From DASQZT01 sp963728965 (lineage in GTDB: Bacteria > Acidobacteriota > Terriglobia > Bryobacterales > Bryobacteraceae), in the NCBI GenBank assembly GCA_963728965.1, contig CAVSMH010000002.1:434001-498000 (forward strand): a DNA stretch of 64,000 bases, given 5' to 3'. Positions within the stretch are counted from its first letter, which is position 1. Every line of letters starts with the position of its first letter. Below the pieces are notes generated by a model. That model searched no databases, was not told the DNA's origin, and saw only the letters and a list, made by a program, of their open reading frames with translations. Of this stretch, positions 26,552 to 34,883 are shown piece after piece. The position numbers were made by a program, and so were the translations under genes.

Positions 26552-27505
26552 CTACCGCTGGGGAACGTAGTACCCCGCCCTCGCATACACCTGAATCTTG
26601 GGAAGACCGGGGGGCAGCAGCACTTGGACTTTGATCTTGCGATACTTCCCGCCGGGAGCGTCGTCGGGCGGGTAGTAACCGAGCACGTACTGATTGTGCA
26701 GCGTCACGCCGATCCGCGCCATGGCCGTGCGCATCTCGTTGACGTCGCTGATGTAGTACATCACGCCGCCGCTGACCTGCGACAGCCTGTTCAGCAGCAC
26801 CGGCCCCCCGGCCTCTTCCATGGTTTGGGGATTGCCATAGAGGCAGATGGAAAAAATCTGCGCATCCGCTTCGGCCGCCAGGGAGGCCAGTTCACTGGTC
26901 GTGTACCGGCTGTCGTTGTCGCCTCCGTCGGAGACGACCACCAGGGCTTTGCGCGGCTTGTCGCTTTTTTTGAGATGCGTCAGAGCCATGTACACGCCGT
27001 CGATCAGCGATGTCGTTCCGTCCGGATGGGTGAACATCAGTGCATTCCGAATATCCGCGAATTTCGAAGTGAAATCCTGCCGCAGTTCGGGTCGCGAAGA
27101 AACCGTCACCAGAAAACTATCGTCCTCCGGGTTGAGCTGCCGGTATAAGTCGGTCGGAGCCAGGCCGGCGGTCTTGAATTTATTTTTCATACTGCGGCTG
27201 CAATCGAACACCAGGCCCACCGAGACTGGGGCGTCCTGGCGGCCGAACGAAACGATCTGCCGTGGGTCGGCGCCATCGATCACCCGAAAATTCTGGCGAT
27301 TGAGTCCGGTTACGTTGTGACCCTGGCGATCCAACACGGTAACCGGCACCAACGTCATGTTGACGTCGACGCGAATCGAGGCGGCAGTGCGAAGGTTGGC
27401 GGGCGAGTGGCGAGCGGTGTTTCCTGCGGTGAACAGGCGGGGTCCGTCCGATGCAAGAACCGTACTGGCGGTGACACACAATAAGAGCAAAGGAAGTCTG
27501 GGCAT
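26552..27505 (-). CDS. exported VWA-domain protein (Acidobacteria-type VWFA-related)
   Basis: 317 aa with a signal peptide (about 1-19). A short N-terminal beta segment (VDVNMTLVPVTVLDRQG) leads to a von Willebrand A domain from about residue 93, with MIDAS DCSRS at 101-105, a Thr in DGTTSLIDG and the later Asp in VVVSDGGDND. This is the layout of the VWFA-related family that is strongly expanded in Solibacter-type genomes, where the beta segment precedes VWA. Role: secreted metal-dependent adhesion or protein-protein contact; partner unknown. It lies downstream of nfo. Confidence 0.85.
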   Translation of the reverse strand: MPRLPLLLLCVTASTVLASDGPRLFTAGNTARHSPANLRTAASIRVDVNMTLVPVTVLDRQGHNVTGLNRQNFRVIDGADPRQIVSFGRQDAPVSVGLVFDCSRSMKNKFKTAGLAPTDLYRQLNPEDDSFLVTVSSRPELRQDFTSKFADIRNALMFTHPDGTTSLIDGVYMALTHLKKSDKPRKALVVVSDGGDNDSRYTTSELASLAAEADAQIFSICLYGNPQTMEEAGGPVLLNRLSQVSGGVMYYISDVNEMRTAMARIGVTLHNQYVLGYYPPDDAPGGKYRKIKVQVLLPPGLPKIQVYARAGYYVPQR

Positions 27506-27554
27506 CTACGCGATCCTTGATGTTTTTTACTGCTTGTTGATGGCGCCACTAGCG

Positions 27555-28433
27555 CTAGATCACGCGCGATACCGTTGTGCGGCTGCACGCCGCAAGGCAC
27601 TTTAGAATGTCGAGATTCCGACGGTCATCGCCTTTCTTGTCCAGCGGAGTCTCGAGGATGAAGGGCATTTGCCTGAGGGCGGGGTGTGTCAGAATGCGCC
27701 GGAACGCCGCGCGGCCGATGTGCCCTTCGCCAATACTCGCGTGACGATCCACACGCGAACCCAGCGGCTTCTTGGAGTCGTTGGCATGAAACAGGTGTAC
27801 GTGCGATAGTCCGAGCGATTCGTCAATGCGCCGAACGGTGTCGCGCAGGCCCGCCGCTGTCGCTATATCGAATCCGGCGGCGAACAGGTGACACGTATCG
27901 AGACAATATCCGATAGGGAGGCTGGTAAGGTGGCACGCCACCTGGCGGATCGATTGGAGCTCTTCCAACCGGCCACCGAGGCAGGCTCCCGAGCCGGCCG
28001 TGTTCTCGATCAGGATCGTGACGCGGCGCGAACGGAACCCGCACGCGGCCTCCCGCAGACCGAGCGCGAACGAAGCGATGCCTTCTTCGACGGTTCGGCC
28101 GCGGCAGCTTCCGGGATGAATGACCAGGTATTCGGCGCCGATGGCAGCGGCCCGTTCCAACTCGCCCCGAAACGCCGCAATCGACTTGGCACGAACGACG
28201 GGATCGGCAGATGCCAGATTGACCAGATACTTGACATGAATGGCCAGCGGATGGAGATCCAGACGCTCTCGGGCCACGCGGAATCGGTTCACCTCATGGG
28301 GATCCGGCGGCCGCCCCTGCCACATTCTCGGGCTGGCCGAGAAGATCTGGAATGTGTTGGCGCCCAGTTCACCGGCGCAAAGAGCCGCCCTCTCCAGCGA
28401 CCCGGAGATCGAAGTGTGAATGCCCAGACGCAG
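27555..28433 (-). CDS. nfo: deoxyribonuclease IV (AP endonuclease), start codon unclear
   Basis: Repairs abasic sites in DNA. All TIM-barrel zinc-ligand blocks are present: LVIHPGS, ILIENTAG, YCLDTCHLFAAGFD, HLFHANDSKKPLGSRVDRH with GEGHIG, and FILETP. The first in-frame ATG (28325) would remove the conserved first strand and helix, which read through upstream as LGIHTSISGSLERA and ANTFQIFSASPR. Between the upstream stop and this block there is no ATG, GTG or TTG. I therefore give CTG 28433 as provisional start (292 aa, normal is about 285); CTG 28427 or an ATT are alternatives, as is a sequence error. Confidence 0.85.
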   Translation of the reverse strand: MRLGIHTSISGSLERAALCAGELGANTFQIFSASPRMWQGRPPDPHEVNRFRVARERLDLHPLAIHVKYLVNLASADPVVRAKSIAAFRGELERAAAIGAEYLVIHPGSCRGRTVEEGIASFALGLREAACGFRSRRVTILIENTAGSGACLGGRLEELQSIRQVACHLTSLPIGYCLDTCHLFAAGFDIATAAGLRDTVRRIDESLGLSHVHLFHANDSKKPLGSRVDRHASIGEGHIGRAAFRRILTHPALRQMPFILETPLDKKGDDRRNLDILKCLAACSRTTVSRVI

Positions 28434-28472
28434 GTTTACACCAAGCCAGAAGATTTACACAGGCCTGGATAC

Positions 28473-28676
28473 TTACTGGACAATCGAAACGGGCTCAGTA
28501 CTGGCGATCGGGCGCGGCCGCACCACCGCGTGGGCATACTCGGCCGGCCGCGCGGGGCCTTCCCAATTCAATGGGTACTCCCGTAAACACTGTTGACAGA
28601 TGTATTTGCCATGCATCGGCCACATGGCACGGCGATGCATCGTCCTGCACCAAAGCCGCGAAATCCGATTCAACAT
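28473..28676 (-). CDS. small zinc-ribbon-like protein, 67 aa
   Basis: Small basic protein with an early Cys/His cluster (LWCRTMHRR) and a CxxC pair in KYICQQCLREYPLNWE. The mix suggests a single zinc site (Cys-His-Cys-Cys), and the style resembles small proteins common in Acidobacteria. A GGAGGG lies 12 nt before the ATG at 28676; an in-frame TTG at 28688 directly abuts it and is less likely. It lies upstream of nfo on the same strand with a 39-bp gap. No function can be stated. Confidence 0.55.
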   Translation of the reverse strand: MLNRISRLWCRTMHRRAMWPMHGKYICQQCLREYPLNWEGPARPAEYAHAVVRPRPIASTEPVSIVQ

Positions 28677-29073
28677 ATAAGAAATCAACCCTCCATAAGG
28701 TGACGCTCATCACATTCAAAGCAATTTTGATTCCGAGAATTGCCAGGCCTTTGGGGCAGGGACAAAGGGTCGATTTCTTTTGTGCCGTATGGGAATCGGA
28801 GGCGCCTCTGTGGTGGAGATGCCACGGCGAACTGGCTCCGGAGCGTCGGGCTGACCGACGGGACGCCTCGGTGCGATATTGCAGCCAAAGGATTTACTGT
28901 GAGCAGCAACAACCCGGGGTTCCTGCCGCTTTACACACCGATACTCCATCACACCGGGCGAACGTCCCGGCCTCCATAAACCGTATTACAAGCGCATTAC
29001 GGACGTATTTCGAGTGGCGAAAGGCGCCGGAACGAGTCCCGGCGCCGCAGATGCGACCCCGCGCGCCACACTT
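28677..29073. other. interval between pnp and the small zinc-ribbon gene, no assigned gene
   Basis: Open frames exist on both strands but none has a recognisable fold or a good ribosome site. A minus-strand frame ending at 28685 stops in a TTGA overlapping the alternative start of the downstream gene, so a coupled upstream peptide is possible. I looked for tmRNA, RNase P, SRP and cyclic-di-GMP riboswitch cores and did not find them. Confidence 0.4.
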
Positions 29074-31182
29074 TTAATGTTTGCCCTGCTGCTTGAGTTT
29101 CTCGCGCTGTTCGCGAAGTACGGCCTTGCGGCTGAGCTTGATTTTGTTGCCTTCGAGAGCCAGGACTTTGACCAGGATCTGGTCGCCCTCCTTCAACTCG
29201 TCGCGAACGTCGCGGATGCGGTTCTCGGCGATCTCGCTGATGTGCAGGAGGCCGTCCGTTCCCGGGAAAATCTCGACGAACGCGCCGAAATCCACCAGCC
29301 GCACCACTTTGCCCAGGTAGGTCTTTCCCACTTCGGCGCTGGCGGTGAGATCGGAGATGATCTGGATGGCCTTGTTGGCCGAGGCTTCGTCGGCCGATGC
29401 CACGTGGACCGTGCCGTCGTCTTCGACGTCGATCTTCACGCCGGTCTGCTCGATGATGCCGCGAATGACCTTGCCGCCAGGTCCAATCACGTCGCGAATC
29501 TTGTCGGTCGGGATGTGGAGGGTGTAGATGCGCGGCGCGTATTGCGAGATCGCGGTCTTCGCCTGCGGCAGCGCCTCCTCCATTTTCTCGATGATGAACA
29601 ACCGCCCCCGCCGCGCCTGCTCCAGCGCTTCTTTCATCAGCACCGTAGTGACGTTGGGAACCTTGATGTCCATCTGCAGGCCGGTGATGCCGTCGCGCGT
29701 GCCGGCCACTTTGAAGTCCATGTCGCCATAGTGATCTTCGGCCCCGGCAATATCGGTGAGGATGGCGTACTGGTCGCCCTCCTTCACCAGGCCCATGGCG
29801 ATGCCGCCCACGTGTGCCGTCATGGGCACACCGGCATCCATCAGGGCCAGCGACGCCCCGCACACCGTGGCTTGCGAACTGGACCCGTTCGATTCCAGAA
29901 TGTCGCTCACTACGCGCATGGTGTATGGAAATGTGTCTTCGCTGGGAATCAGCGCGGTCAGCGACCGTTCGGCGAGTGCGCCATGACCGATCTCACGCCG
30001 TCCGGGCCCGCGCATGAAGCCGGTTTCGCCCACGCTGAAGGGCGGAAAGTTGTAGTGCAGCATGAAGCGCTTGGATGCTTCACCCGGTTCCAGCAGTTCG
30101 ATCCGCTGCTCGTCTTCCTTGGTGCCCAGCGTGACCGTGACCAGCGCCTGCGTTTCGCCGCGCGTGAACAGGGCCGACCCATGCGTACGGGGGAGGACTC
30201 CGGTTTCGATGGTGATGTTGCGGATCTCGTCAAAGGCGCGCCCGTCGGGGCGGCGGTGATCGCGCAGCATCTCATCCCGGAAAATGCGCTCTTTCAGTGC
30301 GTCAAAACACTTGCCCGCCTCTTCCTGCGTCTCTTCGGGTTCCGCTTCCACCGCGCGCTTGCGGAGTTCGGCCACCCGCGAGTAGCTTTCCAACTTGGGA
30401 TACTTCTGGGTATTCAACGCATCGCTGAGGTCCGCGCGCACCGCCGGTTCGATCCGCCCATATACCGTCGGGTCCAGTTCGGGAGAAAGGAACGGACGCT
30501 TCGGCTTGCCGGTTTGGGCGACCAGTTGGCGGATGGCCGCAACGATCTTCTTGCAGCAATCGTGGCCGAATTCGATGGCGCCCAGGACTTCGGCTTCCGA
30601 AACCTGTTTTGCGCCCGCCTCCACCATCACAATGCCGTCTTCGGTGCCGGCAACCACGATGTTGAGTTTCGATTCCCGCCCTTCCGTGTAGGTGGGATTG
30701 GCCAGGTACTGGCCGTCGCGCATGCCGACGCGCACCCCGCCCAGCACGTGCGAAAACGGAATATCGGAGATGGCCAGCGCCGCCGCCGCACCGGCGATGG
30801 CGAGCGAATTGGGATCCTGCTCGGGATCGGCCGACAGGACCATGGCGATAATCTGGGTTTCGTGCAGGAAACCTTCGGGAAACAGCGGGCGGATCGGTCG
30901 ATCGATCAGCCGGCTGGTGAGAATCTCCTTTTCGGAGGGACGTCCCTCGCGCTTGATAAAGCCGCCGGGGATCTTGCCTGCGGCGTAAGTATACTCGCGA
31001 TAATCAACCGTGAGCGGGAAGAATCCAGCTCCGGGTTTGGGCTCATCGGCCATGCACGCCGTAACCAGGACGGCGGCATCGCCGGAACGAACGACTACAG
31101 CGCCGTTCGCCTGTTTGGCCATCTTTCCGGTTTCGAAGGAAATGCTTCGGCCATTCAGGTCAACTTCAATTTTGTGAACCAT
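29074..31182 (-). CDS. pnp: polyribonucleotide nucleotidyltransferase (PNPase)
   Basis: 702-aa phosphorolytic 3'-5' exoribonuclease of the RNA degradosome. Two RNase PH domains (about 1-235 and 315-550) carry the expected signatures, for example GRPSEKEILTSRLIDRPIRPL and TRGETQALVTVTLG; a KH domain (IPTDKIRDVIGPGGKVIRGI) and an S1 domain (GKTYLGKVVRLVDFGAFVEI) follow. It is downstream of rpsO, the arrangement conserved in most bacteria. A structured 216-bp leader lies between the two. Confidence 0.97.
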   Translation of the reverse strand: MVHKIEVDLNGRSISFETGKMAKQANGAVVVRSGDAAVLVTACMADEPKPGAGFFPLTVDYREYTYAAGKIPGGFIKREGRPSEKEILTSRLIDRPIRPLFPEGFLHETQIIAMVLSADPEQDPNSLAIAGAAAALAISDIPFSHVLGGVRVGMRDGQYLANPTYTEGRESKLNIVVAGTEDGIVMVEAGAKQVSEAEVLGAIEFGHDCCKKIVAAIRQLVAQTGKPKRPFLSPELDPTVYGRIEPAVRADLSDALNTQKYPKLESYSRVAELRKRAVEAEPEETQEEAGKCFDALKERIFRDEMLRDHRRPDGRAFDEIRNITIETGVLPRTHGSALFTRGETQALVTVTLGTKEDEQRIELLEPGEASKRFMLHYNFPPFSVGETGFMRGPGRREIGHGALAERSLTALIPSEDTFPYTMRVVSDILESNGSSSQATVCGASLALMDAGVPMTAHVGGIAMGLVKEGDQYAILTDIAGAEDHYGDMDFKVAGTRDGITGLQMDIKVPNVTTVLMKEALEQARRGRLFIIEKMEEALPQAKTAISQYAPRIYTLHIPTDKIRDVIGPGGKVIRGIIEQTGVKIDVEDDGTVHVASADEASANKAIQIISDLTASAEVGKTYLGKVVRLVDFGAFVEIFPGTDGLLHISEIAENRIRDVRDELKEGDQILVKVLALEGNKIKLSRKAVLREQREKLKQQGKH

Positions 31183-31304
31183 ACGTTTCTTCTTTGTGCC
31201 CCCAACCTCGGCCGGGAACCCGGTTCCCGACCAGTCACGTACTGGGTACGACCGGACGATCGTCCCGCTGAGACTGGAGTTGACAGGAAAGGAGACCCTT
31301 CGTT

Positions 31305-31336
31305 CCGGGGCATCGAGCCCCGGCCCGCGGGCCGGG
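31305..31336 (-). repeat. overlapping, mutually exclusive hairpins in the rpsO-pnp spacer
   Basis: Two strong structures share bases: a hairpin at 31305-31323 with 7-bp arms (CCGGGGC/GCCCCGG, 5-nt loop) and an 18-bp perfect palindrome at 31319-31336 (CCCGGCCCGCGGGCCGGG). They cannot form together because 31319-31323 belongs to both. In E. coli pnp is autoregulated through an RNase III-cleaved stem-loop in this spacer; a similar or attenuator-like role is possible here. Confidence 0.5.
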
Positions 31337-31398
31337 TGGTACGACTGGATAGCAACCGCCTTCCCGATCGGCGGGAGGAGTTGCTTCCGGCGAATGGA

Positions 31399-31668
31399 CT
31401 AGCGGCGAATGCCGAGCCGTTGCAGAACTGCCTTATAACGCTCCGGATCCGTATCGCGCAGATAGGTCAGAAGCCGGCGACGCTTCGCAACGAGAGTCAA
31501 CAGCCCCTTGCGGGAGCCGTGATCCTTCTTGTGCGTCTTGAAATGCTCGGTCAGCAATGAAATGCGCTGGCTCAACAGCGCGATCTGAACCTCTGGCGAT
31601 CCGGTGTCGGTTTTGTGTCGCTGATTCGAGGATAGGATCTGCCGCTTTGCTTCAATCGCCAGTGCCAT
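31399..31668 (-). CDS. rpsO: 30S ribosomal protein S15
   Basis: 89-aa small-subunit protein binding the central domain of 16S rRNA. The sequence is canonical: KRQILSSNQRHKTDTGSPEV near the N-terminus, HFKTHKKDHGSRKGLL in the middle and RRRLLTYLRDTDPERYKAVL to the end. It heads the rpsO-pnp operon; AAGGAG lies 13 nt ahead of the ATG. Confidence 0.98.
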   Translation of the reverse strand: MALAIEAKRQILSSNQRHKTDTGSPEVQIALLSQRISLLTEHFKTHKKDHGSRKGLLTLVAKRRRLLTYLRDTDPERYKAVLQRLGIRR

Positions 31669-31767
31669 TCTAGAGGTAATGCTCCTTGTCTTCTCTTAAT
31701 CTCGTTTTAATACCTACATAGAATAACACAAGCCAGCGGTGGGTGATGTGGTCGCCAACGGGCACAA

Positions 31768-33237
31768 CTAGTGTGACATCTTCAGCACCCATGCCGGCTG
31801 CGTCATCAGCGTGGCGGGAAGGTCCGGCAGTTGAATGGTAACGCCGTTCGGCGCGGCTGCAAAGCGCAAACCGGCGGTTCCGCCCAGCAGGGCCACGCTC
31901 CTGACGCGTTTCGCATCCATCCCCTGAACGGTGAACCGGCGCCCGGGCCAGCGCGGCAGGATGGCGTACACCGCGCCCGGTTTCGCGGTGAAGAACGCGT
32001 CGATGGCGGCCTTCCCACCGGCTGGTGTTTCCGCCATCTTGGCTACATCGTAAGGCGTCATGAATTCCTTGTTGTATTCCACCTTGGGCTGCTCACCCGG
32101 GCTCCATTGCCGGGTTTGCGTCCATGGCCGGCTGCCATAGATGGCTTCGCCGTTCACTGCCAGCCAACTCCCGATCTGAAGGAGCCGTTCTTCCATAATC
32201 ACCGGAATGCGCCCGTCGCCGGTAGGTCCTATGTCGAGCAGCAGGTTGCCACCACGGCTGACCAGGTCCACCAGCATCAAAACCAGTTCGCGACCGGTGC
32301 GGTAGGTCGCCACCCGCTCGTCGCGGTTGTACCCGTAGGAGTAGCCCATGCCGCGGCTCTCTTCCCACGGGTGCTGCATGTCGCTCATGCCGGCCGTGTA
32401 CTCGGTAGTCCAGTAGCCGCCGTGCTTGTGGCGCGTGTCTTTGCCCCAGCGATCGTCGATGACCACTTCGCCCTTCACCGGCGATTCGTTAAATAGCCAG
32501 GCCAGCAGCTCCGGGCTGCGCCATTCGGCCGAGGTAAGGTCCCATTCGCCATCCGAAAAAATGAGGGACGGCTTGTAGCGCGATACCACGTCTTTGAACT
32601 GCGGGTGCATGTGCTCGCTCACGTACCGCGGTTTGTCCGCAAGCCATAGCGGGTTGTACCACTCGTAGAGCGAGTAGTAGATGCCCATGCGGACGCCCTT
32701 CCGCCGCACTGCCTCAGTCAGCTCGCCCAGCAAGTCGCGTCGGGGACCGGTCTCGACGGCGTTCCACGGCCTTCCCCACGTGCGGCTCGCTTCTTTGCTG
32801 GGCCACAGCGCGAAGCCTTCGTGATGCTTGGAGGTGAGCACTACGTATTTCGCGCCGGATTTCCGGAAGGTCTCGGCCCACTGGTCCGGATCGAACAGCT
32901 CCGCACGAAACAGCGGCGCGAACTGGGAGTAGTCGAAATCCGGCCCGTAGACCCGTTGATGGAAGCGCCAGGCGGCCGTGCCGGGCGCGTTGGGAGCGAG
33001 GCTCTTGCCGCTGGTAATGGAGTTCCAATACCACTCCGCGTATTGCTGCTCTTTGGAAACTCCGGCGGCTGCCCAGGAAGGAACCGAGTACAATCCCCAG
33101 TGGATGAAGATGCCGAAGCGCGCGTCCTGAAACCACCCGGGGGTCGCGCGGCGGTCGAGCGAATCCCAGGTGGGTTGATACGGCTGCGCGGCAGCAGCGG
33201 CGGCCACCGCCAGCAGGGCAGGGAGCAGTCTTCTCAT
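31768..33237 (-). CDS. exported alpha-L-fucosidase, GH29
   Basis: 489 aa. The start at ATG 33237 is set by the signal peptide MRRLLPALLAVAAAAAAQ; a longer frame upstream encodes unrelated sequence. The GH29 catalytic barrel is recognised from WFQDARFGIFIHWGLYSVP, VLTSKHHEGFALWPS and the nucleophile region LIFSDGEWD (Asp of SDG). A C-terminal beta domain follows. It removes terminal fucose from glycans in the periplasm or outside. No sugar-uptake genes are adjacent; the next upstream gene is divergent. Confidence 0.92.
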   Translation of the reverse strand: MRRLLPALLAVAAAAAAQPYQPTWDSLDRRATPGWFQDARFGIFIHWGLYSVPSWAAAGVSKEQQYAEWYWNSITSGKSLAPNAPGTAAWRFHQRVYGPDFDYSQFAPLFRAELFDPDQWAETFRKSGAKYVVLTSKHHEGFALWPSKEASRTWGRPWNAVETGPRRDLLGELTEAVRRKGVRMGIYYSLYEWYNPLWLADKPRYVSEHMHPQFKDVVSRYKPSLIFSDGEWDLTSAEWRSPELLAWLFNESPVKGEVVIDDRWGKDTRHKHGGYWTTEYTAGMSDMQHPWEESRGMGYSYGYNRDERVATYRTGRELVLMLVDLVSRGGNLLLDIGPTGDGRIPVIMEERLLQIGSWLAVNGEAIYGSRPWTQTRQWSPGEQPKVEYNKEFMTPYDVAKMAETPAGGKAAIDAFFTAKPGAVYAILPRWPGRRFTVQGMDAKRVRSVALLGGTAGLRFAAAPNGVTIQLPDLPATLMTQPAWVLKMSH

Positions 33238-33393
33238 AAGCTCCGCTACATTACAGCACAACGTCTGACGCCACGGGCCTGGCCTCGCCCGGCGCCGCCC
33301 TTCGCGATGCACGCTGCCGGTTTTAATCCGAAACCGCCAGCCGGCGGGCCGCGACTCGCATCGCACTCCCTTACGCGCTGCTAAAATTAAGCC

Positions 33394-33855
33394 ATGTCCC
33401 GGTGGTTTGTAGCGCTCTTCGTGGTGAGCGTAGCGGCTCTCTGCGCCCCGGCGCAAACGTCCCGTCAGCAGCAGCAGCCCCCGCCCGAGAAGGGCCTGCA
33501 CAAAAATCGGCCCAAGGAACCTCAAGGCAAAGAAGCCGTCCCTCCCGAAGAGGACAAGGCTCTCGCCACCGAGGAGTATGCTTTCAATCCGCTCCAGGCC
33601 CAAAAGGAGCTGCAAACCGGAAACTACTACTTCAAGAAAGGCAGCTATCGCGCCGCCGTGGGCCGCTTCCGCGAAGCCATCAAATGGAACGACGGATACG
33701 CCGATGCCTGGCTGCGTCTCGGCGAAGCCGAAGAAAAGCTCAACGATCGCAAAGCCGCGCGCGAAGCATACACGCGGTATCTGGACGTGGCCGCCGACGC
33801 CCACAATGCCGGGGAGATCCGCAAGAAACTCGAAAAGTTGGAGAAGCCGAAGTAG
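33394..33855 (+). CDS. exported TPR protein
   Basis: 153 aa with a signal peptide (about 1-23, SVAALCAPAQ) and a Gln/Pro-rich linker, then two to three TPR repeats (ELQTGNYYFKKGSYRAAVGR; KWNDGYADAWLRLGEAEEKL; DRKAAREAYTRYLDVAADAH). Probably a periplasmic scaffold, possibly in envelope assembly, but no partner is visible. Divergent from the fucosidase gene and convergent with the 59-aa membrane protein gene. Confidence 0.8.
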   Translation: MSRWFVALFVVSVAALCAPAQTSRQQQQPPPEKGLHKNRPKEPQGKEAVPPEEDKALATEEYAFNPLQAQKELQTGNYYFKKGSYRAAVGRFREAIKWNDGYADAWLRLGEAEEKLNDRKAAREAYTRYLDVAADAHNAGEIRKKLEKLEKPK

Positions 33856-33861
33856 GCTCGC

Positions 33862-34041
33862 TCACCGGATCAGGCGCACGATTCCGTAGCACGCCAGGCA
33901 GATCCAGAAATCCACAGCCAGCCCCCAATCGATCTGAAACGGTTGGTGCTGCGCCTTCGGCGGAAGAAAACGCTGCAGGCCGAAGTAGATTGCATTCCCC
34001 GCCAGGATCGCGATCAGCGACCGCCAGAACGTATGTTTCAT
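33862..34041 (-). CDS. small two-helix membrane protein, 59 aa
   Basis: Starts at ATG 34041 and has two hydrophobic segments (about residues 8-20, LIAILAGNAIYF, and 41-56, LAVDFWICLACYGIVR) joined by a Pro/Gln-rich loop. A two-pass inner-membrane miniprotein of unknown role. It ends 6 bp from the stop of the convergent TPR gene and lies 18 bp downstream of the response regulator gene, so it may be cotranscribed with that. Confidence 0.6.
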   Translation of the reverse strand: MKHTFWRSLIAILAGNAIYFGLQRFLPPKAQHQPFQIDWGLAVDFWICLACYGIVRLIR

Positions 34042-34059
34042 GGATGAGCGCGCAGCCCT

Positions 34060-34497
34060 CTATGCAGGGCCGGGCCACGGACGCTCCAAGGCCTCCCGCA
34101 CCTTCTCCGCAAGCGCGGAGGCCGTAAATGGCTTGGCCAGGAACGCGGCATGTCTCTCTCGCACGGATTGTACCACCCCCGAGTCGCAGTAGCCCGACAT
34201 GAACACAATCCGCACTTCTGGCCGCCGCTCGGCCAGACACTCGGCCAGTTCGGCGCCCCCCATATTGGGCATGACTACGTCCGTAAGCACCAGGCCCACC
34301 GGGTGGCTGCTCTCAAGCACCCGCAACGCTTCCTCGCCGTCGCCCGCTTCCAGACAGGTATAACCGTTCTGCCGCAGCATGGCGCAGACCATCTTGCGGA
34401 CGGTTTCGGCGTCGTCCACTACGAGTATGGTAGTCCCCGGAACGCTTCCACCGGAATGTGGCAAACTTGTCCTCCGTTCGGTATTCGTGCAAACCAT
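34060..34497 (-). CDS. single-domain response regulator (CheY-like receiver)
   Basis: 145 aa consisting of one REC domain: acidic pair Asp28/Asp29 (ILVVDDAETVRK), phosphoacceptor Asp73 (LVLTDVVMPNMGG), Ser101 (VFMSGY) and Lys122 (FLAKPF). No output domain follows, so it probably acts by protein contact or phosphotransfer with a hybrid histidine kinase; none is in the window. A longer start at 34545 is rejected because it would overlap the rpmB promoter. Confidence 0.85.
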   Translation of the reverse strand: MVCTNTERRTSLPHSGGSVPGTTILVVDDAETVRKMVCAMLRQNGYTCLEAGDGEEALRVLESSHPVGLVLTDVVMPNMGGAELAECLAERRPEVRIVFMSGYCDSGVVQSVRERHAAFLAKPFTASALAEKVREALERPWPGPA

Positions 34498-34521
34498 CTG
34501 CCAAAACGTTCCAGGCGTGCG

Positions 34522-34530
34522 TGGTATACT
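34522..34530 (+). promoter_or_regulatory. extended -10 promoter of rpmB
   Basis: TGG then TATACT (34525-34530) forms an extended -10 element about 32 nt before the rpmB ATG. No good -35 is visible at 17 bp, consistent with extended -10 use. GGGAG at 34548-34552 serves as ribosome site. Confidence 0.5.
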
Positions 34531-34561
34531 GAGGGATTCAATCACACGGGAGTTCTGTCTT

Positions 34562-34753
34562 ATGGCTCAAGTATGTGAAGTTTGCGGACGCGGTCCTCGG
34601 TTTGGTAACCGCATCAGCCACGCCCACAACGTCACCAAGCGGCGGTGGAATGTGAATCTCCAGACGGTACGCGCCTTGGTCAACGGGGCGGGCCGTCGCC
34701 TACGCGTTTGTACGTCCTGTATCCGGTCAGGCAAGGTACAGAAGGTCGCCTGA
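34562..34753 (+). CDS. rpmB: 50S ribosomal protein L28
   Basis: 63-aa large-subunit protein. The sequence MAQVCEVCGRGPRFGNRISH, KRRWNVNLQ and RLRVCTSCIRSGKV is typical. Two CxxC pairs (positions 5/8 and near 51/54) mark the zinc-binding C+ version. The start is fixed by the ATG 34562, with a Shine-Dalgarno 10 nt upstream. No rpmG follows, unlike in many genomes. Confidence 0.97.
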   Translation: MAQVCEVCGRGPRFGNRISHAHNVTKRRWNVNLQTVRALVNGAGRRLRVCTSCIRSGKVQKVA

Positions 34754-34883
34754 CCTCCCGCAATCGTGCTGGAACCGTGTAAGAATCACCCAATCCGGCC
34801 GCGGCCCGTGCCGTAACTCACACTTATTCAATCGCCATCCTGTTGGCACCGCGCGTGCTTCCGTTGTTCACAGGAACCTCACA

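Noticed and set aside
28740..28979. Plus-strand open frame and minus-strand frames between pnp and the small zinc-ribbon gene
   Set aside because: Competing frames on both strands, none with a ribosome site or recognisable fold; left as unassigned.
29014..31560. 848-residue open frame on the plus strand across pnp
   Set aside because: Antisense shadow of pnp and rpsO in high-GC DNA; no domain, and the opposite strand encodes canonical proteins.
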